12,310 nt of DNA from an uncultured Clostridia bacterium (lineage in GTDB: Bacteria; Bacillota; Clostridia; Saccharofermentanales; Saccharofermentanaceae), in contig CAMJGB010000033.1 in assembly GCA_946405115.1 (NCBI GenBank), positions 1-12,310 on the forward strand, read 5' to 3'. The notes below the pieces were generated by a model, which was not told the DNA's origin, searched no databases, and was given only the letters and a program-made list of their open reading frames with translations. Positions 6,513-12,310 of this stretch are shown one piece after another. Both the position numbers and the translations under genes were made by a program. How positions within the stretch are numbered: the first letter of the stretch is position 1; each line of letters opens with the position of its first letter.

Positions 6513-6863
6513 ATGGCCGAGATTAGCAGCGATGTCATCAGAGGATATAACGACATTATCATCCTCTATCTTTTGCTCGACGGACCGTCTTACGGATATG
6601 AGATTTCCAAGCGAATCCGTCTTCTGGCAGAAGAGAAGTATGTAATCAAAGAGACTACGCTTTATTCAGCTTTCACAAGAATGGAGAAGAACGGATATAT
6701 CGAATCTTTCACAGATGAAGTTATGTCCGGAGGTAAGAAGAGGACCTACTACAGGATCACGGATGCCGGTAAAGAGTACTACAAGGCAAAGTGTGAAGAG
6801 TGGCAGTTAACAAAAGAAGTAATCGATAAATTCATTTCTATAGTGCAGGGAGAGAACACATGA
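6513..6863 (+). CDS. PadR-family transcriptional regulator
   Basis: A 116-residue winged-helix repressor, the normal size for the small PadR class. Characteristic motifs are all visible: the helix-1/2 region LLLDGPSYGYEISKRI (about 20-35), the recognition region TTLYSAFTRMEKNGYI (48-63; the usual form is TLYPALxRLExxG), and the wing GGKKRTYYRITDAGKEYY (73-90). A C-terminal helix (about 93-112) would form the dimer. AGGGAG lies upstream of ATG 6513 at normal spacing. Its stop overlaps the start of the next gene in ATGA. PadR genes paired with a HAAS-domain membrane protein form a known class of sensor-regulator unit. It probably binds the repeats at 6440-6492. Confidence 0.93.
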   Translation: MAEISSDVIRGYNDIIILYLLLDGPSYGYEISKRIRLLAEEKYVIKETTLYSAFTRMEKNGYIESFTDEVMSGGKKRTYYRITDAGKEYYKAKCEEWQLTKEVIDKFISIVQGENT

Positions 6864-8476
6864 ACGCGATAAAGAACTATTTGGATAATATGTTCCGTAA
6901 TCTTCCCAATATCCCGGAAGTTCGCAAGGCTAAGGCTGAGCTTTTGTCGATGATGGAAGACAAGTTCGAAGAATTGATTGCAGACGGTAAGTCTGAGAAT
7001 GAGGCAGTAGGAATCGTAATCTCAGAGTTCGGCAATCTTGATGAAGTAGCAGAGACAGTCGGACTTTCACAGGAGATCAAGGATGCAGCAGGCCCCGCTA
7101 AGCCGATGCTTTCCATCGACAGGGTTAAGGAATATCTGACAATGGTATCTTCAAGATCCATCATGATTCCTTTGGGAGTTGCTTTGTGCATCTCAAGCAT
7201 CACATCATTCATTATGAGTGAGATCATCGGTGAGAACAGGATCTCTGATGCGATCGGTGCTGTAGGATTCTTCCTCATGATCGCAGCCGCAGTTGTTCTG
7301 TTCATTACGGCAGCCAACAAGAATTCTGAGTTTAAAGAGATCACAAACGGCGAAGTTTCCTTAAGTGTGGAAGCAGCTGACTATGTAAGAAACGAGAGAA
7401 ACCGTTATAAGCCCACTTACGGCATTACAATGGGAACCGGAATCGCTCTTTGCATCGTCTGCATTATCTTCCCGATCATCCTGTCTACGATCCCGTTCAT
7501 TAAGGATGACTTTGGAGCTATCCTGTTCTTCTTCTCAGTTGCTGCAGGCGTATTCTTCATCGTTAATTCCAACATTAGGATCAACGGTTACGACAGACTT
7601 CTTAAGCTCAATGCAGCAGGAGAGATGAGTGAGGAATTCATTCCCCAGAACGACCGCAAGATCGTTAAGTGGCCGATCGTCTTAGGTATTGTTGCAGTAG
7701 TCCTCGTACTCGGAATTGCAATCTCCGTAGGTGTGGCAAGACTTGTTTATGGTTTTTCTTTCAACAACGGTAAGACAGTTTCCACAAACTATGATCTTGA
7801 TGCCGGTGAGGCAGAAGATATCGACAGAATCTCCATTGATGCTCAGGCATGCTCAGTAGCTGTTGTGGCTGACAGAGGCGTAGAGGGAATAGTCGTATCT
7901 TACGAAGGCAGCGAGGAGATCATGCCCGAAGTAAGTTTCGAGAACGGCGAGCTCATCGTTACACAGGATGACATCCCTTCTAACAGAGTTTCTTCCCGTA
8001 TGTTCCCCACGGTGACCGTAAGGGTCGGTGATGATGTTGAGATAAGTGACATTGATCTTGCAATCGATGCAGGTAACTTCGAGCTTACAGGGGTTGATGT
8101 TGACGATGTTACGGCAGCTTTTGATGCAGGCAACATTGAACTCCGTAATGCTAACGGAAGAAGTCTCAATCTTACCGCAGATGCAGGCAACATTGACCTT
8201 GTAAATTGCGGATACGATACGATCTATGTTGAGACAGACGCAGGCAACATCGATATCGACGATACTGACTTCGAGAATCTTGATGTCTACGCTGACCTCG
8301 GTAATATCGATGTATCAGGAATTACCAACATCGATTACTACTCATTCGATATATCCTGCGAGATCGGTGAAGTAAGCGTCGACGGAGACAGAAGCGGAAG
8401 ATCATACACATCAGAAGGAACAGGCACAGGTACTATCACGGCTGAGTGTTCGGCAGGTGCCATCTCCTTCAATTAA
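6860..8476 (+). CDS. HAAS-domain (DUF1700-like) membrane sensor with C-terminal beta-helix (DUF4097-like)
   Basis: A 538-residue membrane protein. Residues 1-72 form the alpha-helical HAAS domain found beside PadR regulators (LPNIPEVRKAKAELLSMMED, GKSENEAVGIVISEFGNLDEV). Five membrane segments follow at about 100-124, 131-152, 189-211, 218-239 and 271-298. With HAAS inside, this places the C-terminal half outside. Residues 320-538 are a DUF4097-like repeat domain, with D-A-G-N-[IF] at 403, 422, 441 and 460 and D-L-G-N-I at 479, an exact 19-residue step, and weaker turns beyond (EIGEV at 501, SAGAISF at 531). The likely role is sensing the envelope and controlling PadR through HAAS; in other genomes HAAS proteins pair with PadR in this way. 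The start overlaps the padR stop by four bases. A terminator follows at 8519. Confidence 0.88.
   Translation: MNAIKNYLDNMFRNLPNIPEVRKAKAELLSMMEDKFEELIADGKSENEAVGIVISEFGNLDEVAETVGLSQEIKDAAGPAKPMLSIDRVKEYLTMVSSRSIMIPLGVALCISSITSFIMSEIIGENRISDAIGAVGFFLMIAAAVVLFITAANKNSEFKEITNGEVSLSVEAADYVRNERNRYKPTYGITMGTGIALCIVCIIFPIILSTIPFIKDDFGAILFFFSVAAGVFFIVNSNIRINGYDRLLKLNAAGEMSEEFIPQNDRKIVKWPIVLGIVAVVLVLGIAISVGVARLVYGFSFNNGKTVSTNYDLDAGEAEDIDRISIDAQACSVAVVADRGVEGIVVSYEGSEEIMPEVSFENGELIVTQDDIPSNRVSSRMFPTVTVRVGDDVEISDIDLAIDAGNFELTGVDVDDVTAAFDAGNIELRNANGRSLNLTADAGNIDLVNCGYDTIYVETDAGNIDIDDTDFENLDVYADLGNIDVSGITNIDYYSFDISCEIGEVSVDGDRSGRSYTSEGTGTGTITAECSAGAISFN
8066..8350 (+). repeat. Five 57-base coding repeats (19-residue beta-helix coils)
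   Basis: The repeat units begin at 8066, 8123, 8180, 8237 and 8294. Each starts with a D-A-G-N or D-L-G-N turn codon block such as GATGCAGGCAACATT. The exact spacing with diverged sequence between turns indicates selection for coil length rather than recent duplication, though the turn codons remain very alike. Confidence 0.8.
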
Positions 8477-8518
8477 TTAAGCAAAATAAGGATAAGATAT
8501 AGAGAATTAACTTTTTGT

Positions 8519-8551
8519 AAAGCCGTCGGAAACCCTGCTCCGGCGGCTTTT
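8519..8551 (+). terminator. Rho-independent terminator of the padR-HAAS operon
   Basis: An 11-base-pair stem is formed by AAAGCCGTCGG (8519-8529) and CCGGCGGCTTT (8540-8550), with one T-G wobble, a 10-base loop and a short T run. It lies 42 bases after the HAAS stop. The T tract is short, but the A-rich 5' side would also let it act in the opposite direction. Confidence 0.75.
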
Positions 8552-8657
8552 ATGCTACCTTAAGACACCGCGAAAAGCATTCGGAGCACATTAAATATGG
8601 AAAATGTGAACCGCAAGTAACGTCTGTAAAAGGGCTGTTAACAAAGCCCGATTTCAA

Positions 8658-8685
8658 TTGTAAGGGTAATTTTATGGTTTAGAAT
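8658..8685 (+). promoter_or_regulatory. Candidate promoter TTGTAA-16-TAGAAT
   Basis: A -35-like TTGTAA (8658-8663) is followed after 16 bases by TAGAAT (8680-8685). Transcription would begin near 8692. The hairpin at 8733-8758 would then end the transcript after about 70 bases, or act as an attenuator for the lipoprotein genes beyond. Confidence 0.4.
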
Positions 8686-8690
8686 CAGTA

Positions 8691-8760
8691 GTAAGTGAGA
8701 TTACTCTAGTCTGACTTAGCTTTACTTACAGGGAGGCCGCTCTGGCGAGAGCGGCCTCTT
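8691..8760 (+). ncRNA. Candidate small RNA or attenuated leader of about 70 bases
   Basis: Between the candidate promoter and the terminator-like hairpin the sequence can fold as one long-range stem, GTAAGT (8691-8696) with ACTTAC (8724-8729), followed at once by the strong hairpin at 8733-8758. No open reading frame or ribosome binding site is evident inside it. It does not match a riboswitch or small RNA that I recognise. Confidence 0.3.
8733..8758 (+). terminator. Terminator-like hairpin ahead of the lipoprotein genes
   Basis: A perfect 10-base-pair GC-rich stem, GAGGCCGCTC (8733-8742) with GAGCGGCCTC (8749-8758), encloses TGGCGA. TTGTATT follows, a modest T-rich tail. It lies 67 bases before the lipoprotein ATG and beyond the HAAS operon's own terminator, so it is either a second terminator, the end of a small RNA, or an attenuator. 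Confidence 0.6.
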
Positions 8761-8810
8761 GTATTGCCCGTGTTTTCCGTATGGTGTATTTTGTAATATA
8801 TATTTGATTA

Positions 8811-8817
8811 AGGGTGG
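8811..8817 (+). promoter_or_regulatory. Ribosome binding site AGGGTGG that fixes the start at 8826
   Basis: AGGGTGG ends eight bases before ATG 8826. The in-frame GTG at 8814 lies inside it and so is not the start. From 8826 the protein begins with a clean lipoprotein signal peptide. Confidence 0.7.
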
Positions 8818-8825
8818 ATAATATC

Positions 8826-10484
8826 ATGGGTATAAGAAAGACGGCTGCAGCTTTACTTGCATTCTCTGTTTTTACGGCCGGCATTGCAGGTTGTTCTGTT
8901 GTATCCAATGCGAATGAAGAGAGAATTGAGAGCATTCCTATGGAGTTCGTTGCGGCGCTTGCCGCAGGTGATACTGCCGGAATAAACGCAGTTACTTCCG
9001 AATACGATTATTTCTCTGACTTCGGTCAGGACGAGAACTACGAGGCTGACGTTATGGCTGTCGTAGGATATGCCATCGCCCGCACAACCATCACGAATGA
9101 AAGCGAGCCGCTTTTCGGTGTTGATGATACTTCGGCACAGATGGATGTTAACGTGTCTTACATAGATCTTTCCCGGTTCATGTCCGACCGTGACACGACT
9201 TACATGTCGCTTGATGAGTACCGCGAGTCGCTTGAGGTATACGACAGATTTGAAGAGAAAGAAATGACGCTCGAGTTCGTGTTCAACGACGTGACCGGTC
9301 AGTGGGGTTTGACGAAGGAATCTGCGCGTCAGATCACAAGACTTTTCATTGCCGAGATGGACATGATAGTTGCTCCTACGGTTCTTACAAGAGAAGAGGC
9401 CATGTCGATCGTTCAGGCATGTCTGGGGGATCTGTCGAGAACGGGTGCAAGTGACGTCATCCAGGATTACGACATTAATGATTACAGAATCTATGACAAC
9501 ATAATTGAGAGGGGAGAGGGCTCTAATTCTGCGGCTGCTCTGACGCGCTTTGTAAAGGCCTATATCTCATATGTGTTGGATCACGATTACACGATCGAAG
9601 AAGACGGCGCATATACTTTCACGCTGTCGGGTGTCGCTCCTTCTTCTGATGAGTTATACAACCTTCTTACCACGGATGAATTCCTTGTTGAGTACTACGC
9701 GAATAACATCAGAAACTATAATCTCGGCATGAATACCGATGCTTCATGGGACAGCCAATCTACTCTTATCTACGATACGCTTACGGCTGCCGTTCCGGAC
9801 CTGGAGCCCGAAGATTATGAGCTGACCTTAGCGGTCGATCCTTACGGCGGGTATCAGACAGTAAGGCTGACAGGTGACCTTATCTTCGATCCAGGAAGGG
9901 GAATCTTCGAGGCGGAGCACAGTATCGGTTTGGATCAGACGATGAGATGCATTGAGGATGCGATAGATCTTTTGTATTCAAGAAACGAGATCCCGGAGTA
10001 TTTCCGCGATGCCATGCTTGAGAATATAACTCCCGAGAGTCTCGGATTTGTAACTGACGAAGATACCATAAGCCCGCTTGGTCACCCGAACCAGGCAGTC
10101 GGAACATATGAGCAGGAACCTGAGTGGGAGGAGGAAGACTATGTTTACGGTCACTCTAATCCCGATGAGAATGGCATTTGGATGTACTACATAAAGTCAC
10201 CTGACGTTCTCGATACGGTTGCTTATTATGTTGATGAGACAGGTATTTGGATCACATGTTATTTTACTGAGCCTTTTACTGAAGGAACGGTTCTTGAGAA
10301 TGATTGGTACTTTAATAATGATCCGTATCTTGAAGACGATACTTATGAAGTCGTAAGAAGCCGCGAAGATGCTATCGAACTTTATCTTGAGTGCGACATG
10401 CTTGGGAGCGGCGGAGAATACCGTCTCGAGGTTCATGAACAGGGCTCAAGAGAAGTATTGGCTTACGTAATTCTTTACGGATAA
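8826..10484 (+). CDS. Large lipoprotein of unknown function, first of two tandem paralogues
   Basis: A 552-residue predicted lipoprotein. The signal peptide MGIRKTAAALLAFSVFTAG is followed by lipobox IAGC, with lipid on Cys23. I do not recognise the family. Residues about 32-175 look like an NTF2-like fold: an opening helix FVAALAAGDTAGINAV, then strands ending in MTLEFVFNDVTGQWGLTKES. A second alpha/beta region (about 188-335) has a similar helix-then-strand layout (AYTFTLSGVAPSSDEL). A conserved junction SPLGHPNQAVGTYEQEPEW lies at 416-434. The C-terminal 440-552 is strand-rich (IWITCYFTEPFTEGTVL, EYRLEVHEQG, VLAYVILYG), perhaps Ig-like. It is very acidic (many Asp and Glu), as expected for an exported protein. 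The next gene, 21 bases on, is a full-length paralogue, so they form an operon. Confidence 0.82.
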   Translation: MGIRKTAAALLAFSVFTAGIAGCSVVSNANEERIESIPMEFVAALAAGDTAGINAVTSEYDYFSDFGQDENYEADVMAVVGYAIARTTITNESEPLFGVDDTSAQMDVNVSYIDLSRFMSDRDTTYMSLDEYRESLEVYDRFEEKEMTLEFVFNDVTGQWGLTKESARQITRLFIAEMDMIVAPTVLTREEAMSIVQACLGDLSRTGASDVIQDYDINDYRIYDNIIERGEGSNSAAALTRFVKAYISYVLDHDYTIEEDGAYTFTLSGVAPSSDELYNLLTTDEFLVEYYANNIRNYNLGMNTDASWDSQSTLIYDTLTAAVPDLEPEDYELTLAVDPYGGYQTVRLTGDLIFDPGRGIFEAEHSIGLDQTMRCIEDAIDLLYSRNEIPEYFRDAMLENITPESLGFVTDEDTISPLGHPNQAVGTYEQEPEWEEEDYVYGHSNPDENGIWMYYIKSPDVLDTVAYYVDETGIWITCYFTEPFTEGTVLENDWYFNNDPYLEDDTYEVVRSREDAIELYLECDMLGSGGEYRLEVHEQGSREVLAYVILYG

Positions 10485-10505
10485 GAAGAACGGGGGGAAG
10501 GATTC

Positions 10506-12185
10506 ATGAGATTTAAGAAGATTGTTGCGATCGTGCTTGCTGCATCATTCATTGCTGCCTGTGGCTGTAATGAGCAGAAATCGGCGTTTGACGTTGATGA
10601 AGTAGGCGAGACCATGGAGGATATCACCGAGGCTTTTATCGAGGCTCTTGCAGCAAATAACGAGGATGCCGTGAACGAGCTCGTTCCGGACTTCGATTAC
10701 GTAAGAGAGATGGAAGCTATCTATTACAGGCAAGATGAGATGAGAGATCTCGGTTTTGAGATGATCTCACGTGCCGAGATTGAATTGGACGGCGACCCTG
10801 AGATACACGAGGACCGCGGATTTGCAATGGTTGAAGTTGAGGTCTCTTATCTGTCGCCTTCTGCGCTTGCCGATGCAATTGAATCTGATTATCCGTCATA
10901 CGATGAGTATCTTGCTTTGTTGGATTCGTCCGATATCAGATGCGAGACGACCAAGACTTTACGCTTTGATTATGATGAGGATGAAGATGAATGGTATCTT
11001 ACTGCCGCTTCAGCCCACAAGATCTCGAAGCTTTTTACGCACGGATTCAATTATCTTATGAACCCTGCCAACCTGACTACATTGGACGCGTTAGATCAGT
11101 ACGAGACTTATCTTTATGATATTGCTCAGTACGGAAGTTCCGACATTGAGAATAACTACGATATAAGCCAATGGTGCAGAGGCTACTACGACAATATCTC
11201 AGAGGCCGGAGAAGGTCCTGAGGTAGATGCAGCCTTTAATGATTTTGTCATGGCTTATATGCAGTATGTTCTGACGCACGATAATTCAATAAGTGAATAT
11301 ACAGGTCCTTATACATTCATTATCGAAGGCTCTGCTCCGTCGAGGGACGACCTTCTTGAAGTACTCGAGTCGGATGAATTCCTGACACAGTACTATATGA
11401 ATTACATCCGACATGAATATCTCTTAATGTCCGAAGACGATATGTGGAATGCCCAGACAGTTCTTCTTTATGAGACACTTGCTGAAGCGGTTCCTGACTG
11501 CAGTGTGGAGGGTTATTACTTCCTTTGTGACGTTGATCCCATGACCGGAAGCCTTACCATGGCAAACGACATGATCACATATCCTGACAGCGGCCTTTAC
11601 GAGGCTGAACACGGTGTCGGCTGGGAGCAGTTCGAGCGCTGTTATGAGGCTGCCATCGAGAATCTTTATAGTAACGGTGAGATGTCTCGTAGTATAAGAA
11701 ATGAACTCCTCGACGGCCTTACACCCGAGAACTATAACTACGGTCCCAACGATGATACGGTAAGTCCTTCAGGATATGAGAATCAGGCCATCGGCACATA
11801 CGAGCAGGTTCCTAACTGGTGCACAGACGGAAGCATCGTCTACGGCTATTCAAGCCTCGATTCCAATGACTTCTGGATGCATTACAGCAAGGAGCCCGGA
11901 TGGCTTGATACAGTCGGCTATTACATCGATGAGGAAGCAATCAGGATCACATGTTATTACGACTGTTCATTCGACGCCGGAACCGTACTTGTTTATGACT
12001 GGTGGATAGACGGCGAGCAGGTAGTTGATTCCGAAGAAATAAACATCAGACAGGACGGCACGACCGAGATCGAGGTCACGCTTCCTGTTGATGCTTTGGA
12101 CGGATATGCAACATATGAGATGCGTCTCTGGGAAGAGGGTCACTCTCACGTTATCGCATACGTAACTCTTACTCGAGAGGCTTGA
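10506..12185 (+). CDS. Large lipoprotein of unknown function, second tandem paralogue
   Basis: A 559-residue predicted lipoprotein. The signal peptide MRFKKIVAIVLAASF leads to lipobox IAAC, with lipid on Cys19. It aligns along its whole length with the preceding protein. Matching blocks are FIEALAANNEDAVNEL (44-59), DEFLTQYYMNYIR (290-302), LLYETLAEAVPD (320-331), YEAEHGVGWEQ (365-375), SPSGYENQAIGTYEQVPNW (420-438), WLDTVGYYIDEEAIRITCYY (466-485) and VIAYVTL (549-555). The same layout is inferred: NTF2-like N-terminal part, middle alpha/beta region and strand-rich C-terminal part. Differences include Cys at 146, 224, 332, 341, 379 and 439, absent from the first copy's aligned positions where I could check. 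GGGGGAAGGA precedes ATG 10506. The 3' end overlaps the convergent gene by 17 bases. Confidence 0.82.
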   Translation: MRFKKIVAIVLAASFIAACGCNEQKSAFDVDEVGETMEDITEAFIEALAANNEDAVNELVPDFDYVREMEAIYYRQDEMRDLGFEMISRAEIELDGDPEIHEDRGFAMVEVEVSYLSPSALADAIESDYPSYDEYLALLDSSDIRCETTKTLRFDYDEDEDEWYLTAASAHKISKLFTHGFNYLMNPANLTTLDALDQYETYLYDIAQYGSSDIENNYDISQWCRGYYDNISEAGEGPEVDAAFNDFVMAYMQYVLTHDNSISEYTGPYTFIIEGSAPSRDDLLEVLESDEFLTQYYMNYIRHEYLLMSEDDMWNAQTVLLYETLAEAVPDCSVEGYYFLCDVDPMTGSLTMANDMITYPDSGLYEAEHGVGWEQFERCYEAAIENLYSNGEMSRSIRNELLDGLTPENYNYGPNDDTVSPSGYENQAIGTYEQVPNWCTDGSIVYGYSSLDSNDFWMHYSKEPGWLDTVGYYIDEEAIRITCYYDCSFDAGTVLVYDWWIDGEQVVDSEEINIRQDGTTEIEVTLPVDALDGYATYEMRLWEEGHSHVIAYVTLTREA

Positions 12186-12310
12186 TCATCCTTACGGATC
12201 CCGTTAGCTGACCGCGTTCGATTGCAAGATCAATCGCCTGCTCGCAAAGTAGCTTCACCATAGGTGCAACAACACTAAATCCCAATGCCCTGCCCGTCTC
12301 CGTAACGAGT
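12169..12310 (-). CDS. 3' end of an unrecognised minus-strand gene (partial)
   Basis: Reading leftward from the right edge, one frame stays open for 46 codons and ends in TAA at 12169-12171. The translation is natural-looking protein: it begins LVTETGRALGFSVV, continues MVKLLCEQAIDLAIERGQ and ends RMIKPLE. The other leftward frame tested from the edge stops early. The fragment is helical and has no recognisable motif, so no function is given. It overlaps the lipoprotein gene tail to tail by 17 bases. Confidence 0.6.
   Translation of the reverse strand, partial: LVTETGRALGFSVVAPMVKLLCEQAIDLAIERGQLTGSVRMIKPLE

Larger units (their letters stand above)
8477..8825. other. Structured intergenic region without a protein gene
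   Basis: The 349 bases hold two terminator-like hairpins (8519-8551 and 8733-8758), listed separately. Two weaker hairpins lie between them: CACATT (8587-8592) with AATGTG (8603-8608), and GGGCT (8632-8636) with AGCCC (8645-8649). A candidate promoter lies at 8658-8685. The final 65 bases before the lipoprotein gene are AT-rich (TTTTGTAATATATATTTG at 8789-8806) and could hold a second promoter, although I find no convincing -35. I see no coding region. Confidence 0.55.

Noticed and set aside
8066..8350. Recent tandem DNA duplication
   Set aside because: Only the turn codons are alike; the sequence between them has diverged. This fits an old structural repeat rather than a new duplication.

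Overview
The window looks like chromosomal DNA from a Clostridia-type Firmicute, probably a gut or rumen relative of the Lachnospiraceae/Oscillospiraceae. The evidence is strong GGAGG-type ribosome binding sites, lipoproteins with Thr/Glu/Ala-rich stalks, PadR/HAAS regulatory genes, a dCache hybrid kinase ending in HPt, and moderate GC. I see no rRNA, tRNA, transposase, phage gene or CRISPR array. Genes are tightly packed, with convergent neighbours touching or overlapping.

Layout. (1) Bases 1-1471: the possible tail of a membrane protein, then a two-gene operon encoding a GNAT acetyltransferase and an alpha/beta hydrolase, one base apart. (2) 1479-2255, minus strand: a lipoprotein with a long Thr/Ala stalk and a TPM-like domain. 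(3) 2256-2537: a divergent promoter region with a 17-bp inverted repeat. (4) 2538-5839: a PEBP (YbhB/Raf-kinase-inhibitor-like) lipoprotein and an 864-residue hybrid histidine kinase (dCache-HisKA-HATPase-REC-HPt), 20 bases apart and apparently one operon. (5) 5823-6296, minus strand: a small soluble beta-strand-rich protein of unknown function, divergent from (6). (6) 6410-8551: a strong promoter carrying two different operator-like elements, then padR and a HAAS/five-TM/beta-helix membrane protein with overlapping start and stop codons, ending at a terminator. (7) 8477-8825: a structured intergenic region that may encode a small RNA or an attenuated leader. (8) 8826-12185: two tandem paralogous lipoproteins of unknown function. 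(9) 12169-12310, minus strand: the 3' end of an unrecognised gene.

How they fit together. Most of the window concerns the cell surface and sensing. Four proteins are predicted lipoproteins and two are membrane sensors. In the PadR/HAAS module, a cytoplasmic HAAS domain would link the outward-facing beta-helix to the PadR repressor, which probably controls its own promoter through the repeats at 6440-6492. The kinase carries a residue pattern in its extracellular domain that resembles the amino-acid-binding dCache motif, so an amino-acid ligand is a testable prediction. No response regulator with a DNA-binding output is visible, so the kinase must signal through a partner elsewhere.

The best leads are the double operator at padR, the 19-residue beta-helix of the HAAS protein with its divergent soluble companion gene, the dCache ligand motif, the PEBP-kinase pairing, the candidate small RNA/attenuator near 8690-8760, and the tandem lipoprotein family.
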